Shown: positions 53,972 to 62,733 of the stretch, piece by piece | Position numbering within the stretch: the first letter of the stretch is position 1 | How the letters are laid out: the number at the start of each line of letters is the position of its first letter | DNA from: an uncultured Pseudomonadales bacterium | GTDB taxonomy: Bacteria > Pseudomonadota > Gammaproteobacteria > Pseudomonadales > Azotimanducaceae | DNA length: 64,000 bases | Reading direction: 5' to 3' | NCBI GenBank assembly: GCA_958296195.1 | Contig: OY282455.1 | Span: 3,162,001 to 3,226,000 of the forward strand | Translations under genes and position numbers: made by a program | Notes under the pieces: model-generated | Database searches by the model: none | Seen by the model: the letters and a program-made list of their open reading frames with translations, nothing else | What the model was told of the DNA's origin: nothing

Positions 53972-55036
53972 CTACGAGGCGTTTGGCACTGGCCCGACGT
54001 AGCGGGCGGCGGGGCGCATCAGGCGGTTGTTGCGGCGGCTCTCCATAAAGTGCGCGACGTAGCCGAACACACGGGCCATGCCGAACAGAGCGGTGAAGAA
54101 CTCCGGGCGCAGGCCGAGGATGCGATAGACGAGGCCCTTGTAGAACTCGATGTTGGCGTGCAGGGCCTTGCCCCGTTCCGCCATGCGCTGGCTGAAGCGG
54201 GCTTCGATGGCGGCGAGGGTTTCGTAGGTGTCTTGGTGGGGTGTGCCGGCCGCCAGATCCCGCGCCAGCGCCTTGACGTAGCAGGCGCGGGGGTCCAGCA
54301 CCCGATACTCCCGGTGGCCCATGCCCATGACTCTTTCGCGGTTCGCCAACGCCTGATCAACGAAGGCCGCCGCCCGTTTCGCGCCGCCGACGCGATCGGC
54401 GGTCTCCAACGCCGCTTGGTCGGCGCCGCCATGCAGCCGTCCGTGCAGGGCGCCCAAGCCGGCGGCGATGCAGTTCTGCACGGGCGCCAAGGTGGAGGCG
54501 ACCACCCGGGCCGCAAAGGCACCGGCGTTGAAGCTGTGCTCAATTTGCAGCACTTGGGTGATTGAGAAAGCCCGCCGCGCCGATGCGCCCAAGGTTGGAT
54601 CGATCTGCTCCAGAAACCTTGCGCAATAGTCCTGGCTTTGCGGATGCGGCACCGGACGGCCGTGGAAGCGCTGGGCGACGATCTGCGGCAGCTTGGCGGC
54701 AACCGCCAGACCTAAGCCGGCCTCGCCAAGCTCGGGGAAGCTGCCGCCATCCTCCAGCACCGGCACGGCGCATTGCAGGACGTGCATCGGGTGTACATCC
54801 CCGGCGCATTGCAGCAACTTTTGCTCCCGATGCGTCAATTGGCCGGCCGCGGCCAGCCGGGCGTCAAAGTCCGGCAGGCTGACGCCAAGCACCAGCTGCG
54901 CCACCTCGGTGAAGGGACGCTCCACCAGCTCACTGATGTCGAAGCCCCGATAGCTAAGCCGCCCCTGCTCTCCATCGACCAAGGAAATGGCGCTCTCATC
55001 GACCTCTACGCCTTCCAGACCCTTTCGGTTGTTCAT
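53972..55036 (-). CDS. Citrate/2-methylcitrate synthase family protein
   Basis: A 354-residue citrate-synthase-like enzyme. It begins E-V-D-E-S-A-I-S near 11, then L-S-Y-R-G-F-D-I near 27. The active-site histidines are H169 in I-E-H-S-F-N-A-G and one in G-M-G-H-R-E-Y near 240, with G-R-L-H-G-G-A near 200. The shorter length and R-G-F-D-I motif fit the 2-methylcitrate or type II group, so citrate synthase proper is not certain. ATG at 55036 follows AAGAGG. It is divergent from the LysR gene, its likely regulator. Confidence 0.85.
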   Translation of the reverse strand: MNNRKGLEGVEVDESAISLVDGEQGRLSYRGFDISELVERPFTEVAQLVLGVSLPDFDARLAAAGQLTHREQKLLQCAGDVHPMHVLQCAVPVLEDGGSFPELGEAGLGLAVAAKLPQIVAQRFHGRPVPHPQSQDYCARFLEQIDPTLGASARRAFSITQVLQIEHSFNAGAFAARVVASTLAPVQNCIAAGLGALHGRLHGGADQAALETADRVGGAKRAAAFVDQALANRERVMGMGHREYRVLDPRACYVKALARDLAAGTPHQDTYETLAAIEARFSQRMAERGKALHANIEFYKGLVYRILGLRPEFFTALFGMARVFGYVAHFMESRRNNRLMRPAARYVGPVPNAS

Positions 55037-55106
55037 GGCGACACCTCTTCGGTTGCTCATGGTGAAAAGGTTAGGCCGGCGTCCAGCCCGCCGGAAGCGT
55101 CTTGGC

Positions 55107-55137
55107 CTTATGGGCCCTTCAGCCAGGCTTATGGCCC
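55107..55137. promoter_or_regulatory. Possible LysR-type operator between divergent genes
   Basis: CTTATGGGCCC at 55107-55117 and CTTATGGCCC at 55128-55137 are near-identical direct repeats 21 bases apart, two helix turns, in the 130-base gap between the citrate-synthase-like gene and the LysR gene. LysR proteins usually bind in such gaps, but the sites are not classic T-N11-A palindromes. Confidence 0.3.
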
Positions 55138-55166
55138 AGGCCGCCGCCAGTCTGTAAGCTGGCCCA

Positions 55167-56099
55167 ATGCGCATCGAGCGGAATGAAATCCAAGTTCTCA
55201 ACGTCGTGGTGGAGGAAGGCAGCTTCAGCCGGGCGGCGGAACGCCTGAACCTCTCCCAATCAGCCGTCAGCCAAGCCATCGCCAACCTGGAGCACAAGCT
55301 GGACGCGCCGCTTTTGATCCGGGGGGCGCCCACCAAACCCACCGAAGCCGGGCTGCGCCTGTTCAGTTTCGCACAGACCGTGGAGCACGAGGAGGCCAAC
55401 GCCCTGGAAGACCTCGCCCGCATCAAGAGCGGCGCCCTGACCACCCTCAACCTAGCCATCAACAGCATGGTCAACCGCCTACACGGACGCGAGCTGCTGC
55501 TGACCTTTTGCGCCCGCAACCCGTTGACCAGCCTTAAGCTGGACGTGGCGCCCAGCCGGGAGATCGTGCGCGGCGTGGCGGAGGATCGCTGGGAGCTGGG
55601 CTTCGGACCGTTCGAGCGGCGCATGCCGGGGCAATTGAAGACTCATGCCTTCTTCACCGAGCAGCGCACCTTGGTGGTCCACCGCAACCATCCGGCCTAC
55701 GCGGCGCTGCGACGAACGCCGGCCCAATGCCTAGGCGAAGCCACCCTGCTAACCTCCTACTTGGACGACGCCGCCCAACGACCAGCCCAGCGCCCACCCC
55801 ACGCACCGCAACGCCCACCCCGCCTGCGCAACGTCTTCGGCAGCGTATGGGAGATCAGCAACTTCAGCCTGCGCATCGCGTTGTGCGAAGCCGGCATGGG
55901 CGTCACCTACGTCTCGGACCGAATGCTCGACAGCCTGGACGGCTTCACCCGCATCGACGGCCCCGCCTTCGCCAACATCCACCGCCGGGTGGGCCTGTAC
56001 TACAAAAAGCACAAGCCGCTGTCCGAAGCAGCCAAGCGCTTCGCCGCCATCTGCCGGGACTACTTCCGAGGCTCAGCACCCCAAGCGGCAAAGAACTAG
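55167..56099 (+). CDS. LysR family transcriptional regulator
   Basis: A 310-residue regulator. The N-terminal winged helix-turn-helix has F-S-R-A-A-E-R-L-N-L-S-Q-S-A-V-S-Q-A-I at 20-38. The effector domain follows from about 90. A Pro/Gln-rich insertion near residues 205-220 (A-Q-R-P-A-Q-R-P-P) is unusual and lengthens the loop. It is divergent from the citrate-synthase-like gene and is probably its regulator; the inducer is unknown. Confidence 0.9.
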   Translation: MRIERNEIQVLNVVVEEGSFSRAAERLNLSQSAVSQAIANLEHKLDAPLLIRGAPTKPTEAGLRLFSFAQTVEHEEANALEDLARIKSGALTTLNLAINSMVNRLHGRELLLTFCARNPLTSLKLDVAPSREIVRGVAEDRWELGFGPFERRMPGQLKTHAFFTEQRTLVVHRNHPAYAALRRTPAQCLGEATLLTSYLDDAAQRPAQRPPHAPQRPPRLRNVFGSVWEISNFSLRIALCEAGMGVTYVSDRMLDSLDGFTRIDGPAFANIHRRVGLYYKKHKPLSEAAKRFAAICRDYFRGSAPQAAKN

Positions 56100-56142
56100 C
56101 CCGCATCAAGCAGCTCGCTCCGGCGACAGCAGACGCCATAGA

Positions 56143-56202
56143 CACCGTCAACGGAATTGTTGTCAACAAAAATGTTGACAACAGATTTGTTGACTCTTAG
56201 GG
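56143..56202 (+). promoter_or_regulatory. 15-bp-period repeats upstream of the two-ATPase operon
   Basis: Starts at 56158, 56173 and 56188 share TGTTG and are exactly 15 bases apart. The first two are full palindromes (TGTTGTCAACA and TGTTGACAACA), the third is half (TGTTGACTC). A weaker GTCAAC at 56147 fits the same period. TTGACA at 56175-56180 within the array could be a -35 box. This looks like an operator array for a dimeric repressor, lying 35-90 bases before the ATG at 56234. Confidence 0.55.
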
Positions 56203-56233
56203 TTCAACCAAATGGTTAACATGAGGTTTGCCC

Positions 56234-57472
56234 ATGAAATCCTCCACCGGCCGCTGGGTAAGCGGCGATAACTTTTTTGACCGCGAAACCGAACTCAAAG
56301 TCCTGGGGAGACAGATTCGTGACGGCAATCACATCCTGCTGACGGGGCCACGACGCATGGGCAAAACCAGCATTGCTCATGAGCTTGGTCGTCGCCTTGA
56401 AGCCGAAGGATGGGTGTTCCTGTTCGCGGATGTCGAGGGTGCGAGTTCCCCGGAAGACGTGATCGCCGCCATCGCCACGGCGACGCACCCGGTTCGCGCC
56501 ATCTCGTCACGAATCGCCGACAAGATGGGCCGGATGGGCCGCTTCATCAAAGAGAACATCGATGAGATTAGCGCCCACGAATTCGGGTTGAAGATCCGTG
56601 CGGGATTGGACGCGGGAACTTGGCGGCGGCACGGCGAGCGACTTTTCGAGGCGTGCGCCGCCCATAACAAGCCGGTTCTTCTCGTCATTGATGAGTTACC
56701 GATCTTCCTGAAACACCTCATCAGCGAAGACCAAGGCGAAAAAAAGGCCGTTGAGTTCCTAAGCTGGCTGCGCAGCGTCCGCCAAAGCTTGGCAAAAGGG
56801 TCTCCCGTGCTGTTGCTTTCGGGCAGCATCGGTCTGACGCCCCTGGTGGCGAGGTTGGGAATACCCGACCGCATCAATGACCTCTACGATTTTCGCTTGG
56901 GGCCTTGGAGCCGAGAAACCTGCATCCAGTGCTTCGAGCGCCTTGCCGAACACAATGGATTGTTGACCGATGATGGCGTGGCGAAAACGGTTTACGAAGC
57001 CCTCGGCATCGGCATTCCCCACCATGTGCAGTCATTCTTCGCCCGGCTGCGAGACTTCGCCATGATGAAAGGCCGCGACCAAGTGGCCGTGGCGGATGTG
57101 CGTGAAGTTTACCGCACCGAAATGCTCGGCCCCTCGGGGCAAAGCGACTTGCTACATTACGAGAAGCGCCTCAAGCAAGGCTTGGACGACGAGACTTTCC
57201 AGATTGCGATGGAAATACTCGCCGAGGCGGCCGCCCAAGGTGCGTTCACGGCAAGCGCGAGGCGCTGCCTAGAGCGGGGATACGCCAGAATAATCCCAGA
57301 TGCGCGGGGCCGCGTCAGCGAGGCGCTGGAAGTGCTGGTGCATGACGGCTACCTAACCACCAATAGTGATGGCTACGGTTTTGACTTCCATCTTCTGAAA
57401 GACTGGTGGACGGCCCGCTTCCGCGACCACCACATTCCCTTGGCAAGCCGATTCCCAGACAAAGACCAATGA
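56234..57472 (+). CDS. ATPase of the two-gene ATPase operon, first protein
   Basis: A 412-residue STAND/archaeal-ATPase-like P-loop protein. Walker A is T-G-P-R-R-M-G-K-T-S near 37-46 and Walker B is V-L-L-V-I-D-E-L-P near 150-158. A sensor-like S-G-S-I-G-L-T follows near 196, and the C-terminal part looks like winged helices (S-E-A-L-E-V-L-V-H-D-G-Y-L near 361). No effector domain is recognised. ATG at 56234 has GAGG 7 bases upstream. It overlaps the next gene by 4 bases. Signal: an ATP-switch or sensor protein in a defence-type setting, by context only. Confidence 0.78.
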   Translation: MKSSTGRWVSGDNFFDRETELKVLGRQIRDGNHILLTGPRRMGKTSIAHELGRRLEAEGWVFLFADVEGASSPEDVIAAIATATHPVRAISSRIADKMGRMGRFIKENIDEISAHEFGLKIRAGLDAGTWRRHGERLFEACAAHNKPVLLVIDELPIFLKHLISEDQGEKKAVEFLSWLRSVRQSLAKGSPVLLLSGSIGLTPLVARLGIPDRINDLYDFRLGPWSRETCIQCFERLAEHNGLLTDDGVAKTVYEALGIGIPHHVQSFFARLRDFAMMKGRDQVAVADVREVYRTEMLGPSGQSDLLHYEKRLKQGLDDETFQIAMEILAEAAAQGAFTASARRCLERGYARIIPDARGRVSEALEVLVHDGYLTTNSDGYGFDFHLLKDWWTARFRDHHIPLASRFPDKDQ

Positions 57473-59583
57473 ACACACCCCCTGAGCGGACAATCCGCAA
57501 GTTCAACCCCGGCACCTTCCAGTCAGACGAGGAGCTAATCGAACAGTTCGTGGTCAGGCAAAACGAACTCGGCATGGTGATGGAGACTTTGCGCGGCAAC
57601 ATTGACTCGCCCTCGTGCCAGCACCTGCTGATCGTGGCGCCCCGCGGCAGGGGAAAAACAATGCTGCTAGCCCGAACTGCAGCGGAAATAAGGACGAACA
57701 GCGAACTATCAGAACAGCTGCTGCCGGTGCGATTCATGGAGGAAAGCCACGAAGTCTTCAATATGGTCGACTTCTGGCTGGAAACGCTGTTTCACCTAGC
57801 CAGGGAAATCGAGGGCTACAACACCGACTTAGCGCAAGAATTGCGAGAAACCCACAGCGACTTAGCCCAGCAGTGGCGGGGAGGCGATTTGGAGGAACGC
57901 GCCCGATCCGCAGTTCTAGAAACTGCGGACAAACTAAATAGGCAGCTCGTTCTCATGGTCGAAAACCTGCAGGAGATGAACAACGCCGTGGACGACCGCT
58001 TCGGCTGGAAGCTGCGCCAGACGTTGCAGACGGAACCCCAAATCATGTTGCTCGCCACCGCCACCACTCGCTTCAAGGGCTTGGACGATATAGAGCAACC
58101 CTTTTTTGAATTGTTCCGGACCATCTCTCTCGACCCGCTAGATACCGAAGAAAGCCGGCTCCTATGGCAAATGGCCTCCGGGGACAAGGTGGGCGAACGG
58201 GCAATCCGACCTTTGCAGATCCTAACGGGAGGCGACCCTCGGCTGCTGGTCATCATTGCCCAATTCGCCCGCCATCGGTCCATGCGCGAGCTTTTGGAGG
58301 GCCTCGTATCGCTAATCGATGACCATACCGAATACTTCCGCGCCCATCTCGAAGGTTTCGCCAAAACCGAGCGGCGCGTCTATTTGGCGGTGATCGACCT
58401 TTGGCAACCGTCAACCGCCAACGAGATCGCTGCGCGAGCCCGCATGGACATCAGAGCCACGTCGTCCTTGCTTGGCAGGCTAGTCGATCGGGGCGCCGTC
58501 GCAGCCGATGGCAGGGGCAAAGCACGGCGCTACGTTGCCATCCAACGGCTTTACAGCATCTACTACAAAATGCGGCATGAGCGCGGTGGCGCGGCCGTCA
58601 TCAATCACTTGATCGACTTCATGATCGAATTCTATTCACCTGCCGAACTGGTTGACGTCTTGGCGTCGCTCCCCGAGACAACCAATGAGCACATCGCCAA
58701 GGCGCAAGTATTTATTAAACAGGGCAATTACTTGCGAGAGAATGCACAGCACGAGGAGGCTATTCGCGCGTTTGACGAGGCGGTGAAGGAGGTCCGTCAT
58801 CTCCGATCCGTCGAGGCGCAGCGAGTTGCTGCAGCGGCAACGATAGACAAAGGATACACCTATCTTGAATTGAATGATCCGATATCTGCAGCGGCGCTCT
58901 GCGACCAAGTGGTGGAGCAACTAGACGGCGAAGACGCCGCCGACTTGAACAACTGGACTGCATTGGCCCTGATCAACAAGGGCAATGCTCAAATAATGAT
59001 GGGCGATCCGCGGGAAGCCGTCCTCACCTTTGACCAGATCGTGCAGCGCCGCTCCGACGACCAGTCAATCGAGTCGCGGCAAGCAGTAGCCCGAGCCCTG
59101 CTTGGCAAGGGCCAAGCATTTACGTTGCTTGGGAGGACGGAAAGCGCTCTGGACATCTGCAATGAATTGGCAAGGACGCACGGCGATCTAAATGAAGAGG
59201 GCGGCGTATCCTTTGCGTGGCAATCATGGTGGATCAAAGCCACTGCCTTTCTGCATCGGCAACAGGTCGATCGGGCTGGGAACATATTTCGAGGCTTGTA
59301 CAGCGCCTTTGACCCAGCCAATCCTCACATGCTCAGGGTTATGACCATGGGAGTGATTGAGCTGGTTACGAAAGGGATGCCAGAACGGGAGGTTATCGAC
59401 ATTCTGATGATTGACCAAGAGAAATCCGATGCCTTGGCACCACTGGTCGTAGCCCTTCGGCAGAGGCAGGGCGAGGTCGTCAACTCAGCAGCAGAGATCA
59501 GCGCGGTGGCGGACGACGTTCGCAAGGTGCTTGAATTGGGAAGCAAGAAACACGGCTACCAGCTCAACCGTTGGCTCATTTAG
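57469..59583 (+). CDS. ATPase with C-terminal TPR-like repeats, second protein
   Basis: A 704-residue P-loop protein. Walker A is A-P-R-G-R-G-K-T near 57-64, with a possible B strand L-V-L-M-V-E-N-L near 160 (Glu in place of the usual Asp), and A-T-A-T-T-R-F near 190. A winged-helix segment with A-N-E-I-A-A-R-A-R-M follows near 322. From about residue 415 to the end there are helical pairs that read like tetratricopeptide repeats, for example A-I-R-A-F-D-E-A near 435 and A-V-L-T-F-D-Q-I near 518. This resembles STAND NTPases whose repeats sense a ligand. Its 3' end overlaps the oppositely directed HsdM remnant by 8 bases. Confidence 0.78.
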   Translation: MNTPPERTIRKFNPGTFQSDEELIEQFVVRQNELGMVMETLRGNIDSPSCQHLLIVAPRGRGKTMLLARTAAEIRTNSELSEQLLPVRFMEESHEVFNMVDFWLETLFHLAREIEGYNTDLAQELRETHSDLAQQWRGGDLEERARSAVLETADKLNRQLVLMVENLQEMNNAVDDRFGWKLRQTLQTEPQIMLLATATTRFKGLDDIEQPFFELFRTISLDPLDTEESRLLWQMASGDKVGERAIRPLQILTGGDPRLLVIIAQFARHRSMRELLEGLVSLIDDHTEYFRAHLEGFAKTERRVYLAVIDLWQPSTANEIAARARMDIRATSSLLGRLVDRGAVAADGRGKARRYVAIQRLYSIYYKMRHERGGAAVINHLIDFMIEFYSPAELVDVLASLPETTNEHIAKAQVFIKQGNYLRENAQHEEAIRAFDEAVKEVRHLRSVEAQRVAAAATIDKGYTYLELNDPISAAALCDQVVEQLDGEDAADLNNWTALALINKGNAQIMMGDPREAVLTFDQIVQRRSDDQSIESRQAVARALLGKGQAFTLLGRTESALDICNELARTHGDLNEEGGVSFAWQSWWIKATAFLHRQQVDRAGNIFRGLYSAFDPANPHMLRVMTMGVIELVTKGMPEREVIDILMIDQEKSDALAPLVVALRQRQGEVVNSAAEISAVADDVRKVLELGSKKHGYQLNRWLI

Positions 59584-59842
59584 CCAACTGGCTCGCGGAA
59601 ATGCTTCGCGCAAGACGGGCGGCGATGTTTTCGAATTGCTTCTGCGCGTCCTTAAGGTCATCGGCGATTTCGGCGGCAATCACATCCGGCGGGGCCAGCG
59701 AATCCACGTCAGTGATGCTCTGGTCCTTGACCCAGAATAGGTCCAAGCTGAGCTTGTCCCGCTTCAGCAGGTCTCGGTAGTCGTAATCCCGCCAGCGGCC
59801 ATTGGGGTTGGACTTCCCTTTTTCAAACGCGGAGTGGGCGGG
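59576..59842 (-). pseudogene. C-terminal remnant of a type I methyltransferase subunit (HsdM)
   Basis: About 85 codons read like the end of an N-6 DNA methylase of type I systems: R-D-K-L-S-L-D-L-F-W, then D-V-D-S-L-A-P-P-D-V-I-A-A-E-I and a closing coiled-coil region with D-D-L-K-D-A-Q-K-Q-F. The catalytic N-P-P-F/Y region is absent. The open frame runs on to 60088, but upstream of about 59842 it does not resemble HsdM. Not functional. Confidence 0.65.
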
Positions 59843-60181
59843 CGGTGCCCAATTTTCAGGTGCTTCGCCCAGCGGGGCGCATGGTTCGGGCTTGGACGGG
59901 AGGGTTCGCCCCGTGTCCCTAGCCCCTGTGGATCTGCCGGAGTTCGGCCAGTCGATTAGTTGGCTGATGTCCCGCAACGGCATGTGCGCGCACTTACGGC
60001 TTGGCGGGCGCGGTTCAGGCAAACTGAAACTGTCGTCAACAGGCGCCTGAACGATGACAGCCCAATGAAGCACCTTGTGAAACTGCAAGTGGCCGCCTGA
60101 ACCTCAGTGCCATAAGTGATGATGATGCACACCAACGCCGTTCGCTGTCCGTGTCACCCGCCTTTCTCTTTGGCGCAACGC
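59843..60181. other. Gene-free stretch between HsdM remnant and nuclease gene
   Basis: No gene is supported. A minus-strand frame spans part of it as a continuation of the HsdM remnant, with no recognisable sequence. It is probably debris of lost restriction genes. Confidence 0.4.
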
Positions 60182-61264
60182 TCACAGCTTGCCCAAATGG
60201 ATTCCTGCCAAGTTCTGGAACTCGTCGTTGGAAACGAACCCGTACCGCTTACCCTTGTTCCCCACGGAATTCACTGCGTGCTTAGCGAGCCTATCCCTGA
60301 TGGGAGTATCCTGACGATATAATCGCAATTCGTAACTGCTCTCGCCGATGCGCGAAATCGCCGCGACGTCTCCGATCCCGGTCAGCTTCGTGTACTTAAG
60401 CACTCCCGTGCCGAGACGGAAATCCAGGTTATTCTCCGCCTCAAAGGTCACCTTGACATCCTCTTCCCGGCCCATATCCACGAAATTCATTCCGACGACG
60501 CACGAATAGGTTCTCTTCTCTCCTTTCGCGTTGGGAATGGTGAGCGCCGGAAAGAAGTCGTAACAGTCCCGGCTGAGCCAGAAATACTGCGTACCTTTCG
60601 CCTCGGCGGTTTTGCGGCCCGCGTTGACCCGCACCGTGTCGGCGTGTCCGAGAATGAGGATCAGCGTCACCTCGTCCGTCTCGTCGAGAACGGTGGTGGG
60701 TCTCTCTTCGTCATAGAGCAGTCCCCATGCGGGAGACGATATGTCGTCTAGTCCCGGACAGTGCATCTGCCCGCTCCGCGTCAACAATCCATCAATCAGG
60801 CTATCCCACGAAAAACCCATGCCGCAAGACGTGGGGCGGTCCAGCAAGACCGACATTTCCACGTTCTGCGCCATGCCGGGGCCGGTGAAGTTGCCGCTCG
60901 ACACGACCACCATGTCGCCGTCCCGTGTCCGGGAGCCGTAACTTTTCACATGCATGAGGCGCTTGCGATTGACGATGCTTACCTCTGCGCCGCATTCCAG
61001 CATCCCCTGCACCACCTGCCGGCTGGTGAGGTTCTGTCCCGCGCTGCCGGCGAACAGGGCGACCACCTTGCCGCCCAACTCGACATGGCGGCGGAAGACG
61101 GGGAAGAACCGGATGCCCCCGTTGTAGTTGGCGAAGCCGGAAACGACGTAGATGGTGCCTTCTCCCGCCTCCTGTTCCTGAAGCCAGACGCGTTCGAGGA
61201 GCGTGACCAACCCATTGTTGCGGCCGGTTGCGTAGATGTTGGGATGGACGGCGAGTTCGTTCAT
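60182..61264 (-). CDS. BfiI-like restriction endonuclease, phospholipase D fold
   Basis: A 360-residue nuclease. The PLD-type active site is H105-V-K107, followed by S-S-G-N125 and E136. These are the numbers I recall for the type IIS enzyme BfiI (H105, K107, N125, E136; about 358 residues), which cuts DNA without metal ions through a covalent intermediate. The N-terminal half would be catalytic; the C-terminal half (from about 190) would recognise DNA. ATG at 61264 overlaps the first methyltransferase stop by 4 bases (ATGA), so all three genes form one operon. Confidence 0.85.
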   Translation of the reverse strand: MNELAVHPNIYATGRNNGLVTLLERVWLQEQEAGEGTIYVVSGFANYNGGIRFFPVFRRHVELGGKVVALFAGSAGQNLTSRQVVQGMLECGAEVSIVNRKRLMHVKSYGSRTRDGDMVVVSSGNFTGPGMAQNVEMSVLLDRPTSCGMGFSWDSLIDGLLTRSGQMHCPGLDDISSPAWGLLYDEERPTTVLDETDEVTLILILGHADTVRVNAGRKTAEAKGTQYFWLSRDCYDFFPALTIPNAKGEKRTYSCVVGMNFVDMGREEDVKVTFEAENNLDFRLGTGVLKYTKLTGIGDVAAISRIGESSYELRLYRQDTPIRDRLAKHAVNSVGNKGKRYGFVSNDEFQNLAGIHLGKL

Positions 61265-62733
61265 GGATTAGCCAGCACAACAAGGGTTTCGGCGCGGACG
61301 GCGTTGCTGACATGGTAGCCGTAGCGCCGGTAGGTCTGAAGCGGCATCAGTTCCTTTAACTTCCAGCCGGTCTGGGCGGCCAGTGCCGCCAAGTGGGACG
61401 GCGTATCGATGTCGTATCGAATGCCACCGAGCACCGTATGGTTGCGCCCCACGATGAGGGCAAAGGGCGCATCCTTCCGCATGACGCTGCGAGTGGCGCG
61501 AAAACTGTCCCGCATCAATGCGAAGTAGCGATAGAGCAGTACCGGCAATGCTTTTCGGCGGAAGCCGTCCTGCTCGCTAAGGGCGTCCTGCAGTCGACGG
61601 CAGAACGCAGCTTCCGCATCCGGCAGTCCGTCGGCGTTCTCCTGCAGGGCATCCGTCACTGTCCGGCGGGCCGCTCCGCCAAATTCGCGGCTGCCGATCA
61701 GTTCGGATTCGAGACTCCGGATGCCGTCTGGTTCGAGCAGGCCAAGCCACACAAGGGAAAGCCGCTGCGTGTCGATGTAGGGCAGCGCCATCGCGTAAGG
61801 CGGGCTGGTAATGGCGGCGTCGAACGGACCCGCATCTGGTGCGGGGCACCTCGCGTCGCAACGTTTGGCACTCCCCTGGGGCAAGCAGGTGCCCAAAACC
61901 GCCTGCGCGGATTCGAGTCGGTCGAAGAACCGCTCGCAGGCCGTGGTGAACGCTTCGGGAAACGGTGTGCGCGGCATGGGAGTCCTGCGCCGCCGAGTGC
62001 GCAGGTCCTTGGGATCCTGCAACGAGTAGTCGCGGAGCAGGTTGCTCGCGATGGCGAGGAACACAGGCGCGGAGGGGCCGGCCGCACCTTCGACAGCGAT
62101 GCGGATCGTTTCGATCATGTCCAGCATTTTCGGGGTGAACCACGGCCGGAGGTAGCGAATGCGGGCATTCTCATCAACGGAGACGCTCCGGCGGAACGTT
62201 GGCGAAGATGAGAGTCGCCGCAGATCGGCTCGCAGATGTGCGACTGGCGTAACAAGCGCCTGGAGTTTGGCGTTGGTCAGAAACACCGCAAAGGGATTCA
62301 GGTCGACACCGTGGCCCAGTACTCCGGCATGGGCGCATTCCACTAGAGTGGTGCCGCTGCCGCAGAAGGGATCGAACACCCGCCGACCGGGGGCAATTTC
62401 GAAGATGTTGAGCAACGCCTTCGCGACCTGCGGGTTGAACTTTCCCTTGTATTCGTGGAGGCCGTGGACGGAATACCGGGTCGCCTGCCGGGGCCGGCTG
62501 GTGCGCACCGTACACTCCAGTCGGCTCTGAAGCGTTTCCATTGGCCCCCGCCCGTTCTCTCCTCCCGCAAAGTAGGTAAGCCGTTCCGCCGCCTTCGCGC
62601 CTTTCCCGCCGGTCACCTCCAGCCCGCTAGGAATCTCGCGCAGGTCCGGGCCGCCGAACAGCGCCGCCGCCTCGCGCACCGCGAGTTCCCGCTCGTAGGG
62701 GTAGTAGCTGTAGTCATGCCAGTTCAGGCGCAC
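61261..62733 (-). CDS. DNA methyltransferase 1 of the BfiI-like system
   Basis: A 490-residue DNA methyltransferase. Motif I (SAM site) is D-P-F-C-G-S-G-T-T near residue 125, preceded by L-H-E-Y-K-G-K-F-N-P, and motif IV is S-P-P-Y near 315, typical of N4-cytosine types. The motif order (I before IV) and the H-x-Y-x-x-K-F pattern are shared with the second enzyme, so they are paralogues. GTG at 62733 is chosen because GGAGG is 8 bases upstream. It overlaps the second methyltransferase by 10 bases. A pair could methylate the two strands of an asymmetric site. Confidence 0.85.
   Translation of the reverse strand: MRLNWHDYSYYPYERELAVREAAALFGGPDLREIPSGLEVTGGKGAKAAERLTYFAGGENGRGPMETLQSRLECTVRTSRPRQATRYSVHGLHEYKGKFNPQVAKALLNIFEIAPGRRVFDPFCGSGTTLVECAHAGVLGHGVDLNPFAVFLTNAKLQALVTPVAHLRADLRRLSSSPTFRRSVSVDENARIRYLRPWFTPKMLDMIETIRIAVEGAAGPSAPVFLAIASNLLRDYSLQDPKDLRTRRRRTPMPRTPFPEAFTTACERFFDRLESAQAVLGTCLPQGSAKRCDARCPAPDAGPFDAAITSPPYAMALPYIDTQRLSLVWLGLLEPDGIRSLESELIGSREFGGAARRTVTDALQENADGLPDAEAAFCRRLQDALSEQDGFRRKALPVLLYRYFALMRDSFRATRSVMRKDAPFALIVGRNHTVLGGIRYDIDTPSHLAALAAQTGWKLKELMPLQTYRRYGYHVSNAVRAETLVVLANP

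Noticed and set aside
55037..55624. Upstream extension of the citrate-synthase-like frame
   Set aside because: It runs across the promoter gap and into the divergent LysR gene. The ATG at 55036 has a good ribosome site and fits the family.
56198..56220. GGTTCAA-like sequence resembling a tRNA T-arm
   Set aside because: There is no acceptor stem or anticodon arm at the right distance, and it belongs to the operator-like region.
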